The position numbers and the translations under genes were made by a program. The notes beneath the pieces were generated by a model that saw only the letters and a list, made by a program, of their open reading frames with translations, did no database searches and was not told the origin of the DNA. A DNA stretch of 64,000 nucleotides from Chondrosia reniformis. Taxonomy: Eukaryota > Porifera > Demospongiae > Chondrillida > Chondrillidae. Positions 21,718-32,377 of the stretch are shown here, piece after piece (within the stretch, counting starts at the first letter, position 1; each line of letters begins with the position of its first letter). The DNA lies in the NCBI GenBank assembly GCA_947172415.1, contig OX359195.1, forward strand, positions 5,679,501-5,743,500. The letters run 5' to 3'.

Positions 21718-22821
21718 TTAGTTGTAACTGATGAGTGCCCAAACAATAGCCACTGCAGAGACCATCCACACACTAGGAAGCTGCACGGTGGATGAGCTTC
21801 TGGATTGTACCAGAGTGAGGGAACCAAACTGGAAATTGTCTGGAGCAACGTAATGATTTGAATCTTCCCAACCTTCATCGATACTTTTTGGGATCCAAAA
21901 TGCAAAGGCAAACTCCAGTGTCTGGGAAGTTGCAAAGTTGGCGTCAGTGTTTTCCAGGCTGTCGAGGGATCTGGACAGTTCATATGTGTACCAACCGTCA
22001 GTACCCTGTGCCTGAGTTGAGAATGGGTACCGATAGCTGTCAATGGCGGTGTGACTCCAAGCGTACTTGAGCTGGTTTCGGTAGTTTGTGCCTTGATTGC
22101 GGTAAGGGCTCAGGTAAGCTGCTCCGGATCCGTCATCATCTCGGAGACAGGGATGAACTGAGTACTCATCGTCAGTGTTACTGCTGTGGTCATTACCACT
22201 AGACAGGCGTTCTACAGCAGTCTGCCATTGACCCAGCCCTTCTGGATCTAACCCCAGTGATTCATACGATCCTTCATCAGGGAACTCGTTTGGAACGCGC
22301 AGCGGGTAAATGACACCAGGCAAAGAACCCGGACTGCTTGTTTTCATGTGCCACACGTCCACCATGTGGGCATCGCAGTTGCACAACTCTGGGTTACTTC
22401 CACAGTAAGACTGGAACGCTGCACAGTCGTAAGCGCCGGAGGCGTTGGCTGCCGCAGAGGAGAGGACGCAGCCGCCCATGTCCTGCATTGTGGCGTCCGT
22501 CCCGACTTTCCACATGACGGCGAAGGAGTGGGAAAGCGTGTTCCCTCCCGTCAGGTTAAAATAGTAGCCAGCTCGCACTTGTGCCAACACGTAAACGTGG
22601 GTATCGTCATACGCAAACCGTGCACGGATACTGTCTGTAAGGAGATCTGAATCAGGAATACCAATTTGGCGCAGACTAAGCGTGGACTCTGGAGAAGAGC
22701 ATGACATCCAGTCGTCTGCAGTTCCGTCGACATCCAGCCCAGTACAGAAGTGGCCCTCTTGGGCGACAACGGCCGACAGGGCCGCCAACAAGACCAGCAC
22801 GGCTGCGAATACAAGCTTCAT
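21718..22821 (-). CDS. Secreted or GPI-anchored protein with an ethylbenzene-dehydrogenase-like haem-binding domain
   Basis: Intronless, 367 aa. The N-terminal signal peptide is MKLVFAAVLVLLAALSAVVA. The mature region resembles the cytochrome c-552 / DMSO-reductase-like haem-binding (EB_dh) fold: DGTADDWMSC near the start, ARFAYDDTHVYVLAQV, SFAVMWKVGTDATMQDMGGC, CNCDAHMVDVWHMKTSSPGS, and DGWYTYELSRSLDS. Met and His residues in the central motifs could be haem ligands; this is inference. A C-terminal hydrophobic stretch (VWMVSAVAIVWALISYN) with no basic tail suggests GPI anchoring. The intronless structure and a fold better known from bacteria make transfer possible. A truncated copy lies at 16316-16484. 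Confidence 0.65.
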   Translation of the reverse strand: MKLVFAAVLVLLAALSAVVAQEGHFCTGLDVDGTADDWMSCSSPESTLSLRQIGIPDSDLLTDSIRARFAYDDTHVYVLAQVRAGYYFNLTGGNTLSHSFAVMWKVGTDATMQDMGGCVLSSAAANASGAYDCAAFQSYCGSNPELCNCDAHMVDVWHMKTSSPGSLPGVIYPLRVPNEFPDEGSYESLGLDPEGLGQWQTAVERLSSGNDHSSNTDDEYSVHPCLRDDDGSGAAYLSPYRNQGTNYRNQLKYAWSHTAIDSYRYPFSTQAQGTDGWYTYELSRSLDSLENTDANFATSQTLEFAFAFWIPKSIDEGWEDSNHYVAPDNFQFGSLTLVQSRSSSTVQLPSVWMVSAVAIVWALISYN

Positions 22822-23257
22822 TTTGGGAGCAACTGGAACGCTACACAGTAAGTCGGGGATAAGTGCTAGGTACCAATTAAAAACGATGATGTCATACTAA
22901 CTTAATTCATGCAAGGTACCGCTGATGCGTAATTAGAACTTAGGGCGGGGGGCATGCGCGAATACACGCCATTAGCACCTACCCGCCTGCTTTTTTACCA
23001 TATAGCACATATAAAGTGAGAATATTACATATTGGAATATACATTGTATAGGTACATTGCTAGTTTGGTATATAGTCTGGTAGATAGATAGATAGATATT
23101 TTTATTTGTCATCAGGAGTGCTGCATCCACATCATCGGTGGATTTTCATGCAGGTCCTGGATCAAGTACAATGCAAAAAGATAGAGAGTGAATGCATAAT
23201 GTTAATATAATAAATAGATTTAAAGAGTTTAAATGGATATAGATTAAGTTCATGGAA

Positions 23258-23719
23258 TTAATTCACATTTGTACAGTTCAAGTTGGCTAGGGCTCTTCTG
23301 AATGATTTTGCATCTCTAATGTCTTTGATAGCAGATGGCAGACAGTTAAAATGATTTGCCCCTTGATATTCAAATGTTGAACGATAGGCATTGGTTAGTG
23401 GTCGCTTCAAGTGTAGATTGTTCTTCCTGCGTGTTGAGGGGTAGTTCACATTATGAACCACGTTTGCGACAAACTTTGCAGTCAGGAATGCAGGTGCTCT
23501 GTTGGTCAGGCAGCAATGTACTTTACCTAACATAGCTAGATGTCTTCTATGGTGTAGGGTAGTCCACCCTAACATTTGTCGGAGTGGGTGGCTTCTAGTT
23601 CTAGGTGGTTTCTGAAGAATCATGCGCATGGCATAATTCTGAATCCTCTCAACCCTGTCACTGAGAGTGGTGCCACAAGAGTGCCAAACAACAGAACAAT
23701 AGTCAAGATGTGGAAGCAC
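23258..23719 (-). pseudogene. Retrotransposon C-terminal segment, shifted frame
   Basis: Continues the polyprotein in another frame (LPHLDYCSVVWHSCG, RIQNYAMRMI, FRRALANLN), typical of the region after RT in CR1/L2-like elements. One missing base near 23715 accounts for the break. Confidence 0.85.
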
Positions 23720-26672
23720 ATGCTAGATAGAGCAGTTTCCTTATGGAGCATGGCAAATAGTGACCTGCTCTTCTAATGAGGGCTAGCTTGGCCAGACATT
23801 TCTTCCGTACACTGTCTATATGCAACTGCCAATTTAGATCTCTGTCAATGTGGACACCAAGATATTTCACTGATACTTGTTTAGTTAATACCTGATCTCC
23901 GGATCTGACTTGTACATCATCTGACTTCCTCTTATTGCACTTCCTACTAAGCACCATAAGCTGGGTCTTAGCAATGTTCATTTTTAGTCCATTTTCCATT
24001 ATCCACTTTGCTACCTGACTAAGGTCTTCTTCTAACCTGATACTAACACATTTAGCATCACTATCCGAGGTGTATATTGTTATATCATCAGCATAAAGAT
24101 TAACTGTGCATTTCTCCACAGCATTGGGCAGGTCATTAATAAACAATATAAATAGAAGTGGGCCCAAGATGGAGCCTTGTGGGACTCCTCTCGTAAGAGT
24201 GCGCCACTCTGATTTCACTCCTTCCATTACTACTCTGTACTTCCTGCCTTGCAAGTAGTTTGTGAACCAGGCTAGTTCTCTACCACAGACTCCGTATGCA
24301 TTAATTTTCTTCAGAAGCATTGTATGATCAATTGAGTCAAATGCTTTACTCAGGTCTATCATGATAGTCCCTACGATATCACCTTTATCCAGTGAAGTCC
24401 TCCAGTCATCAACAGTTTTCAATAAGACATCCTGCGTGGAGTGATTTGGTCGGAAACCAGCCTGGACCTCATTTATTAGTTCGTGTGCCTCAAGATAGTC
24501 ATACAACTGTTGGTGTATCAGGGATTCAAATACCTTAGCTAATACTGGGATCACAGAAACTGGACGATAGTTTGTAACATCATGTTTGTCTCCTGTCTTA
24601 GGTACTGGGGTCACATTTGCCTCCTTCCACTCAGTCGGCATCTGCCCTAACCTAATGCTTGCATTAAGTAGGGCAGTAAGGCTGTTGGCTATGGCTGGAG
24701 CTACCATTCTAAGAATCTTTGCAGATATCATATCTGGACCAGTTGCTTTCTTCTCATCCAAGGTAGTTAATTTCTTAACTACCATTTCTTCTTCAATCTC
24801 TATCAGCCTGAAGATACTTGAAACTGTGGATAATGACTGATGCATGTTGCCAGGGGATGGGATTGAAAGATTACTGAAATGCTCCAAGAAACAGTCCACA
24901 ATAGCTTCTGGTTTAGTTAATGTTGTTCCTTTGTGTGTGAGAGATGACATAAGCTTTGATTGTCCTCTACCAAGAACAGCATTCAGCTGTCTCCAGACCC
25001 TCTTTGGCTGCCATGAGATGCCTTTGCATACTGCTGCATAATGTTCTGCCTTTGCTTTCCTCATTTGCCGATTTACTTCCCTCTTCAGGTGGTTAAATCT
25101 TTCCCAGTCCTCCTTTGCATTACTCCTCCAATGTTTCCGCCTATAAAGTAGTTCCTTGATCTCATGCATCAATTGCCTGAGTTCAGCATCAATCCAGTCA
25201 TCATTTTCCCTTTTCCTTCTCCTAACCTTCACCAGGGGAGCATGCTTATCAAGAATGTCAAGAAAGAGAGTCTTCCAATAGTTCCATTTGTCATCCACAT
25301 TATCATAGATGTCAAGCACCTGCCAAGGTGCTGTCTCCAGATCGGACATAAGATCATCAATGCTGCATCTTTTATAGCTTCTCACCACACTCACACTCTC
25401 AGATACTGTCAGTCTCTTTGACCACTCCCCATAAATCATTTGATGGTCACTACTGGTTAGAGCAAGTGTACCAGTACCACTAAACATCTCTGGGTTTGTG
25501 GTAAAGATTAAGTCAATAAGAGTACTGGAGCGGTCTGTTGTTCGAGTTGGTTCAGTAATTAACTGAGAGAGATTGTAGTTTTCGGTGATTAACAGTAGCT
25601 CATCTACCTGGTGTGATGGCACCAGCATGTTACAGTTCAAGTCCCCCATCAGTACAACTTCCTTCCTTTCAGCAATTACTCTCTCAAGATGGTAACCCAG
25701 ATTTCTTATGGCATTTACATCAGTGTGTGGCGGTTTATAGATGTTGCCCAAGAGAATTCTTTTTTTGTTCAGATGCAATTCAAGCCAGATTATCTCCATT
25801 CCATCCTCTTCGAGGTCAAGTCTTCGTCTGCTTCGGCATCCTTTAGGAACATAGACAAGTACACCACCTCCTCTCCCATCTCGGTCTTTCCTATACGTAT
25901 GGTAGGATGGGATACTGATCTCATGGTCTGGTACAGTACAATTCAACCATGTCTCACTCAGACCAAGAATGACTGTTCTTTTGGCATTAACCATAGACAT
26001 TTTTATTTCATCTATCTTTGGCAAGAGGCTCTGGATGTTCAAATGGCAGAAAAGAGGGGTTTCTGAGGAAGTTTCCAATGGTGATTTGTATGGTTCTGGC
26101 AGAGGGTCAGGCATTTCCAGAGTGGAGATGTTCAGGACACTGTCATCATCCAAAAAGGGAAGCTCTGCCATCAGGCATCCTGGACACAACCATGGATCTT
26201 CCACATGATCACTTAGGATCTGATACTCGGAGGGGGACACTCCACAACACTTAGCATGTGTCCACATGTCACATGTGGAGCACAGAATGGCGCGCTGGTT
26301 CTTTTTAACGGGATTACTGCACACAGTACAGGGGTACGCTACTGGGCCTGGATTCATCTCAATGTCACCTGACAGAGCCAAGATCAATAAGGTTTTCTTC
26401 GAGACCCAAGGTCTACAAGGGTTAGTCCTTGTTCTTACACGAATTCTACGTACAGATCTTCGTACGGATCGAGGTGACAAAATCTGACTCGGGTTGGTGG
26501 TAAGAACATTCAGCATTACAGATGGACCTGCTTTAAATTCTGGAGCAAATAGGATATCAGCAGCTCCATACTCACTAGTTCTGTCCGCACAGGTTGTCAC
26601 AGTAAGCCTCGCTCGCCAAGAGAGGGCAAAGAAAATCACCAAAATCCACGTGGTCAATCGAGGTGCCGCCAT
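23703..26672 (-). CDS. Retrotransposon polyprotein: signal-like N-terminus, 2A, PHD finger, APE endonuclease, RT (frameshifted at end)
   Basis: 989 residues before the frame is lost. Residues 8-20 are hydrophobic (TWILVIFFALSW). 95-110 contain LLILALSGDIEMNPGP, which fits the 2A consensus D-x-E-x-N-P-G-P. 115-166 form a PHD-type zinc finger (C115-C118, C131-C134, H139-C142, C163-C166). From about 208 the endonuclease has HLNIQSLLPK, LSETWLN, DGRGGGVLVY, GDLNCN, TLIDLIFT and SSDHQ. The reverse transcriptase has TNYRPVSVIPVLAKVFE, DLSKAFDSIDH, GVPQGSILGPLLF and YADD. Ribosome skipping would release the first 109 residues from the rest. The terminal residues ACASTS are out of frame. Confidence 0.88.
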   Translation of the reverse strand: MAAPRLTTWILVIFFALSWRARLTVTTCADRTSEYGAADILFAPEFKAGPSVMLNVLTTNPSQILSPRSVRRSVRRIRVRTRTNPCRPWVSKKTLLILALSGDIEMNPGPVAYPCTVCSNPVKKNQRAILCSTCDMWTHAKCCGVSPSEYQILSDHVEDPWLCPGCLMAELPFLDDDSVLNISTLEMPDPLPEPYKSPLETSSETPLFCHLNIQSLLPKIDEIKMSMVNAKRTVILGLSETWLNCTVPDHEISIPSYHTYRKDRDGRGGGVLVYVPKGCRSRRRLDLEEDGMEIIWLELHLNKKRILLGNIYKPPHTDVNAIRNLGYHLERVIAERKEVVLMGDLNCNMLVPSHQVDELLLITENYNLSQLITEPTRTTDRSSTLIDLIFTTNPEMFSGTGTLALTSSDHQMIYGEWSKRLTVSESVSVVRSYKRCSIDDLMSDLETAPWQVLDIYDNVDDKWNYWKTLFLDILDKHAPLVKVRRRKRENDDWIDAELRQLMHEIKELLYRRKHWRSNAKEDWERFNHLKREVNRQMRKAKAEHYAAVCKGISWQPKRVWRQLNAVLGRGQSKLMSSLTHKGTTLTKPEAIVDCFLEHFSNLSIPSPGNMHQSLSTVSSIFRLIEIEEEMVVKKLTTLDEKKATGPDMISAKILRMVAPAIANSLTALLNASIRLGQMPTEWKEANVTPVPKTGDKHDVTNYRPVSVIPVLAKVFESLIHQQLYDYLEAHELINEVQAGFRPNHSTQDVLLKTVDDWRTSLDKGDIVGTIMIDLSKAFDSIDHTMLLKKINAYGVCGRELAWFTNYLQGRKYRVVMEGVKSEWRTLTRGVPQGSILGPLLFILFINDLPNAVEKCTVNLYADDITIYTSDSDAKCVSIRLEEDLSQVAKWIMENGLKMNIAKTQLMVLSRKCNKRKSDDVQVRSGDQVLTKQVSVKYLGVHIDRDLNWQLHIDSVRKKCLAKLALIRRAGHYLPCSIRKLLYLACASTS

Positions 26673-26760
26673 CTTATAATTACATTCCTAATCATGCAAG
26701 TTCAGTCATTAATTCCTTTGTCTTCAGTCTCTGATTTTTGCCTCCCCAGCTATCATATCC

Positions 26761-27380
26761 AGCGGGATGGCATCATCAAAAATTGGATGATTGGAGGAAG
26801 AACGAGCTCCCCTGAGCCACATATGTGCTGATCGAACTAATGAGAAGGAAATCTTCAGCCTTAAATATCTCATGGTTAATTGGTACGGCTCCCCTCTCTT
26901 CTTGGATAATAGATCGGCCAGTCTCTTAAAAGCAACTCAGGCACTTGGTCCCCATCCTCCACTGGTGGATAACACCAAGGACAGAATGTTCCATGCTCCA
27001 CATTTATCACCCTTCTCTCGTACTCCCTTCTCTTCTCTTTTTCATGCTTTCTGTAACATGCAGCAGAACTTGATGTGCAATTGGAAGGTGCAAAAGAGTT
27101 TTAAACTCTCACATTGAAGAATGCACTTCTATTGCAGAAGTTCTGGGCTCTGGTGTCTAATCTGGCTGCCTGGTCGGTGATAGCAGACCGTAAAGAGAAG
27201 ATCTCCCCTGTCAATGGCTGGAGATGTGGTTCTATTGAGACATTCGGGCAAACAAGGCTTCTGTCAAGAACTGGGCCACTGTATCACGGATGTTAATATG
27301 CCTAATAGATGGAAAAGCACCTTACAACGAAACACATGGTTTACAGAAAAGACTTGTCCACAGGAACAATGAGTTGGTAG
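26761..27380. other. Unassigned, moderately GC-rich sequence
   Basis: Open frames of 108 aa (26791-27117, plus) and 60 aa (27114-27296, plus) have no recognised domain. It could be the 5' UTR of the retrotransposon or a separate decayed element. PINX1 3' flank homology starts near 27385. Confidence 0.4.
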
Positions 27381-27606
27381 TCTTTCATATAGATAGATCT
27401 AGAATGGATTGTTCCTCTGTCATGGTCACATCGCTATGGATGCCCTGCCCCAGATGATCCATACATGCACTTAGCAGGACACTGTACGTGGTAATTAAAG
27501 GACTTTATTAGAAGAACCTGTTGACATATATATAAATATTAAAAAAGCATTTGACATTATGTAAAGGTGATCAATCAATGGAGTTTATTTTTAAAAAAGA
27601 ACTAAA

Positions 27607-29356
27607 TTATAATATTCTTTTTAATTTATGATTTTTCTTTGATCCTTTTAATTTCTTCTTTGGAGGTACATCTGGGCAGACATCTTGACTTATAGCTTCT
27701 GATTTATCAGTACTAAATGTGGCCATCTTGTCCTGGAAATATTCCACCATGCTCTCCTTCCTCGTAACCGTGGTAATACCATGAGATGTTGCAACAGGAC
27801 AGCTTTGAGATGGAACTTTTGGATTTGAATATTGCTCATGCACCCTTTTTCTTCTTCCAAGGATGCAGTTCAAGTCTTTCTGAGACTTACTGGCCAGGTC
27901 CTTCCCCTTTAGGAACTTGCTGTATCTAAAGTCATCCAAAGAGACTATATAGTAAATGTACAATCATGCCATCAGAGTAGAACATTCTATGTCATGCATG
28001 GCCCAGTGGAGAAGGAGAAAATCTTTGCATCCTAATCCAAAGCTCTCACTAGGTTTAGTTCCCTATAGGCTTTTACTCTAAAGTAGATGTAGCATGTAAG
28101 AAAATGGTACTGATACATAAGATTAGATAGATAAGTTAGACTATTCAATTTCATGCCAACCATATCTAAAGGGAAATGGAGATAATGTGCTTTAGTAGTG
28201 GTATGTACTTGTTAAGTATCACGTATGTTGATATGACAGGCAAAATTGGACTTGGAATGGCTGGAATTTCAACATTATATTATTATATGTATATCTACCT
28301 GATGTTCTCCCAACACATGCTCTATAGCCAGAAATATTATAATGGAATGCTCAAATTGAGATTTAGTAGTTGTTTGTAAAATGAAGTTTAAAATGATTCG
28401 GTAGTTCACTAGTTGTCAAAATCAGCCAAACTGCTAAACAAAGTCTGTCATTATTACTACATATACATACATAGTTATGAAGCACACAAATTCCTTACTT
28501 TAATACTTTGCTGTTAGCTGCTGACTTGAAGAGGCACTTGGTGTTAAATTCTTCATCATTCTGCTCTACTGAAGTCTTATTACCATGGTGATCACTGTTG
28601 TGATGTTTGTTAAGCCGGCCCAGTAGCTCCTCAAAGGCTGTCTGATGTCCTGTCCACCCGTCATCCAGTCCCGCCTTGGCCCCCAAACCTGATGGACAGG
28701 AAATGAGACTAAAAGGAGAACCTACTAGTCTGGCCTACAAGACCATCTCTGCAAGCACTGTGGGCAGTTAATAGAGGGACAGTCTATATAGTATCATTAG
28801 ATACCTTATGCTGATCTAAATACATACGTACGTAGGGGCAGAATCTATTGGATATGAAAATATTATATGTGCATATACTCAGGTACTCCACTATGGGTAT
28901 AATATCAGTATCTCTACAGGTAACAACTACTGCACCCTATACTTAAGCCAAACAAAAATGGCCACTGGCCACAGATATCGGGCCATTTACGTATGTTTAT
29001 AAATCATTACGTCTTGGAAAACTGAATTCGAAAATAAGCTGCTTTTACTACCTAAATTATCCGTCTTCTTGCTGACTTTCAGATGCTCGCTCTTTCCATC
29101 TTCTTGCAAACCCAAGCCGCGCCCTTCCTTCCAACCCATCTTCTCCAGCATACGGTAGCCAAACTTATCCTTGTCTGCAGAGAAGTGAGACAGTAATAGT
29201 GATGACAAACATACTCAATCCGACGGATATACGTACGCGCACGTCTGTAAAGGAAAGCAGTTAAAATTTAAGCCCCCTACTTTTGCTCCATTTCGTATTT
29301 CTAGGATCATCACTCCATTTCTCACGGGAACGTCTTTCTGCCAGAGCTACTGCCAT
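27607..29356 (-). CDS. PINX1: PINX1 (G-patch telomerase inhibitor / ribosome biogenesis factor)
   Basis: Nucleolar G-patch protein that in vertebrates binds TERF1 and TERT and in yeast activates an RNA helicase. Four exons in perfect phase: 29281-29356, 29052-29174, 28499-28688, 27607-27925, giving 235 aa. Exon 1 MAVALAERRSREKWSDDPRN; exon 2 the G-patch (KFGYRMLEKMGWKEGRGLGLQ, HLKVSKKTDNLG); exon 3 AKAGLDDGWTGHQTAFEELL; exon 4 KFLKGKDLASKSQKDLNCILGRRKR and a lysine-rich tail. It is shorter than human PINX1 (328 aa) at the C-terminus. AATAAA lies at 27504-27509 (minus). The last exon has an extra T relative to its two duplicates, so its C-terminus reads KLKRIL rather than KLKEYYN. Confidence 0.9.
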
Positions 29357-29570
29357 TTTTACACACGTGGGTTTCTATACTATAGAAACCCACTATAGAC
29401 TATAGATTTCCGTTCCCAATTTCTCACACCTTTTTGAATTAGAATTTGAATCCATTTCGAAGCAACTAAGCCTGCTAGGTTAGTTATTTTAGAAGCGAAT
29501 TCAAGCCGTTAAGTTTTATTGTACAAACCTAATGTCATAAATTACTTAACCTGGTTTTGCTTAGACTAAA
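29357..29570. promoter_or_regulatory. Bidirectional promoter, PINX1 / CHCHD2
   Basis: 214 bp between divergent ATGs. Contains a local inverted repeat, GTGGGTTTCTATA / TATAGAAACCCAC, at about 29367-29393. Confidence 0.6.
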
Positions 29571-32377
29571 ATGCCCAGACGAGGAGGGCGGAGTCGATCT
29601 CCTATGTCATCTTCAAAGCCACGGCTGCCAGCTGTCCAGCAACCGCGCCCACCTGCCCCACCCCCACCCTCCAAGGTTGGCCAGCCTCAGCAGTCTCAAC
29701 CGGGACTCTTTAGTCAAATGGCCAGTACAGCTGCTGGCGTAGCTGTCGGATCCACAATAGTAAGTGTACTAGTGTGGTATTCATATACTGTACAGTGTGT
29801 AAAATAGAGGGTTAGGTGGAATAGAAGTAGGTAGCTTAGATTATAACTAGTCCAACCACCTCTCTAGTCCAACCACCTCTCTAGTCCAACCGCCTCTCTA
29901 GTCCAACCACCTCTCTAGTCCAACCGCCTCTCTAGTCCAACCACCTCTCTAGTCCAGCCATCTCTCTAGTCCAACCACCTCTCTAGTCCAGCCACCTCTC
30001 TAGTCCAACCACCTCTCTACTCCAACCACCTCTCTACTCCAACCACCTCTCTACTCCAACCACCTCTCTAGTCCAACCACCTCTATAGTCCAACCACCTC
30101 TCTAGTCCAGCCACCTCTCTAGTCCAACCACCTCTCTACTCCAACCACCTCTCTAGTCCAACCACCTCTCTACTCCAACCACCTCTCTAGTCCGACCACC
30201 TCTCTATTCCGACCACCTCTCTATTCCGACCACCTCTCTAGTCCAACCACCTCTCTAGTCCGACCACCTCTCTATTCCGACCACCTCTCTAGTCCAACCA
30301 CCTCTCTATTCCGACCACGTCTCTAGTCCAACCACCTCTCTACTCCAACCACCTCTCTATTCCAGCCACCTCTCTAGTCCAGCCACCTCTCTACTCCAAC
30401 CACCTTTCTAGTCAGACCACCTCTCTAGTCCGACCACCTCTCTATTCCGACCACCTCTCTATTCCAACTGCCTCTCTACTCCAACCACCTCTCTAGTCCA
30501 GCCACCTCTCTAGTCCAACCACCTTTCTAGTCCAACCACCTCTCTAGTCCAGCCACCTCTCTAGTCCAGCCACCTCTCTAGTCCAGCCACCTCTCTCTTC
30601 CAACCACCTCTCTAGTCCAACCACCTCTCTACTCCAACCACCTCTCTATTCCAGCCACCTCTCTACTCCAACCACCTCTCTACTCCAACCACCTCTCTAC
30701 TCCAACCACCTCTCTACTCCAACCACCTCTCTACTCCAACCACCTCTCTACTCCAACCACCTCTCTACTCCAACCACCTCTCTACTCCAACCACCTCTCT
30801 ACTCCAACCACCTCTCTAGTCCAACCACGTCTCTAGTCCAACCACGTCTCTACTCCAACCACCTCTCTAGTCCAACCACCTCTCTAGTCCAACCACCTCT
30901 CTATTCCGACCACCTCTCTATTCCAACTGCCTCTCTACTCCAACCACCTTTCTAGTCCAACCACCTGTCTAGTCCAACCGCCTCTCTATTCCAACTGCCT
31001 CTCTATTCCAACCACCTCTCTAGTCCAGCCACCTCTCTAGTCCAACCACCTTTCTAGTCCAACCGCCTCTCTATTCCAGCCGTCTCTCTAGTCCAACCAC
31101 CTCTCTAGTCCAACCACCTCTCTAGTCCAACCGCCTCTCTACTCCAACCGCCTCTCTACTCCAACCACCTCTCTAGTCCAACCACCTCTCTACTCCAACC
31201 ACCTCTCTAGTCCAACCACCTCTCTAGTCCAACCACGTCTCTACTCCAACCACCTCTCTAGTCCAACCACCTCTCTAGTCCAACCACCTCTCTATTCCGA
31301 CCACCTCTCTATTCCAACTGCCTCTCTACTCCAACCACCTCTCTAGTCCAACCACCTCTCTATTCCAACCACCTCTCTAGTCCAGCCACCTCTCTAGTCC
31401 AACCACCTTTCTAGTCCAACCGCCTCTCTATTCCAGCCGTCTCTCTATTCCAACCACCTCTCTAGTCCAACCACCTCTCTAGTCCAACCGCCTCTCTAGT
31501 CCAACCGCCTCTCTAGTCCAGTCACCTCTCTAGTCCAACCACCTCTCTATTCCAACTGCCTCTCGATTCCAGCCACCTCTCTAGTCCGATCACCTCTCTA
31601 TTCCAACTGCCTCTCTATTCCAACTGCCTCTCTATTCCGACCACCTCTCTATTCAAACTGCCTCTCTTTTCCGACCACCTCTCTAGTCCAACCACCTCTC
31701 TAGTCCAACTGCCTCTCTTTTCCGACCACCTCTCTAGTCCAACCACCTCTCTAGTCCAACCACCTCTCTAGTCCAGCCACCTCTCTAGTCCAACCACCTC
31801 TCTAGTCCAACCACCTCTCTAGTCCAGCCACCTCTCATAATGTCTTGTCCCTCGTGCTCTACCAGTTAGTAGTAAGTATGAATTGCTGATGTCATCATAG
31901 GTACGAATCTCTCTTATGTGTACAATGTAGGGACACACTATTGGTGGTATGATTACTGGAGGAACATCTGGATCCAATCAACCGGAAGGGTGAGTGCCTC
32001 TAGAGAGAACATTTCTTGGCTATCAACCTTTTCTTTTCCATTACATAATGGCCAAGTAATTCAAGTGCAGGGGCGGCAGCCCCTCGTTTTTTAACTCAAA
32101 TTACTTGTTACTTGTTATAATTGTGCTTGTACGTAGGATATTAAGTAACATTATAATTCTCTCTGAACCTCTTCTTTGTAGTCAAGTGCAGTATCAGCCA
32201 CAAACCCAGCAGGACTACCAGTACCAGCAGTCTCAAGCCTCCTCTAACAACAGTGCACCCTGTCAGTATGAGCTGCAGCAGTTCCTACACTGCACCCAGT
32301 CCCAGCCTGATATTACACTCTGTGATGCCTTCAACCAGGTCTTCAAGGAGTGCAAAATGAGAAATGGAATTGCATAA
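29571..32377 (+). CDS. CHCHD2: CHCHD2/CHCHD10-like twin CX9C mitochondrial protein
   Basis: Mitochondrial intermembrane-space protein linked to cristae organisation and respiratory-chain regulation. Exons 29571-29759, 31931-31989, 32182-32377, in phase, 147 aa (human 151). The basic N-terminus MPRRGGRSRSP suits a targeting sequence. It is followed by a proline-rich stretch, the conserved hydrophobic segment FSQMASTAAGVAVGSTIGHTIGGMITGG across the first junction, and a CHCH domain with CQYELQQFLHC and CDAFNQVFKEC, two exact CX9C motifs. Intron 1 is expanded by a 2-kb minisatellite. Divergent from PINX1. Confidence 0.93.
29845..31838. repeat. 17-bp minisatellite, about 117 copies, in CHCHD2 intron 1
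   Basis: Unit AGTCCAACCACCTCTCT with recurrent variants at a few positions (AGTCC/ACTCC/ATTCC; AACC/GACC/AGCC/AACTG). The plus strand is pyrimidine-rich. It makes up most of the 2.2-kb intron. Confidence 0.97.

Larger units (their letters stand above)
18045..21895. repeat. Segmental duplication, copy 2
   Basis: Second copy of the 13505-16490 unit. It differs by a frameshifted PSMG2 last exon, a decayed fourth U5, a MITE and a Helitron-like insertion at 20541-21046, and a microinversion of about 60 bp (21083-21146 versus 15536-15601). Confidence 0.9.
23085..26760 (-). mobile_element. Non-LTR retrotransposon (CR1/L2-like) with 2A-like motif
   Basis: One long ORF from 26672 reads into APE endonuclease and reverse transcriptase, then shifts frame near 23719. 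The 3' end (minus-strand sense) has CAAATAAAAATATC followed by (TATC)n at about 23083-23100, a microsatellite tail typical of this group. The 5' end is not defined; unannotated moderately GC-rich sequence to about 27300 may be its 5' UTR. Confidence 0.85.

Noticed and set aside
27114-27296. 60-codon plus-strand ORF and the 108-codon ORF before it
   Set aside because: No domain and no splice context; may be retrotransposon 5' UTR.
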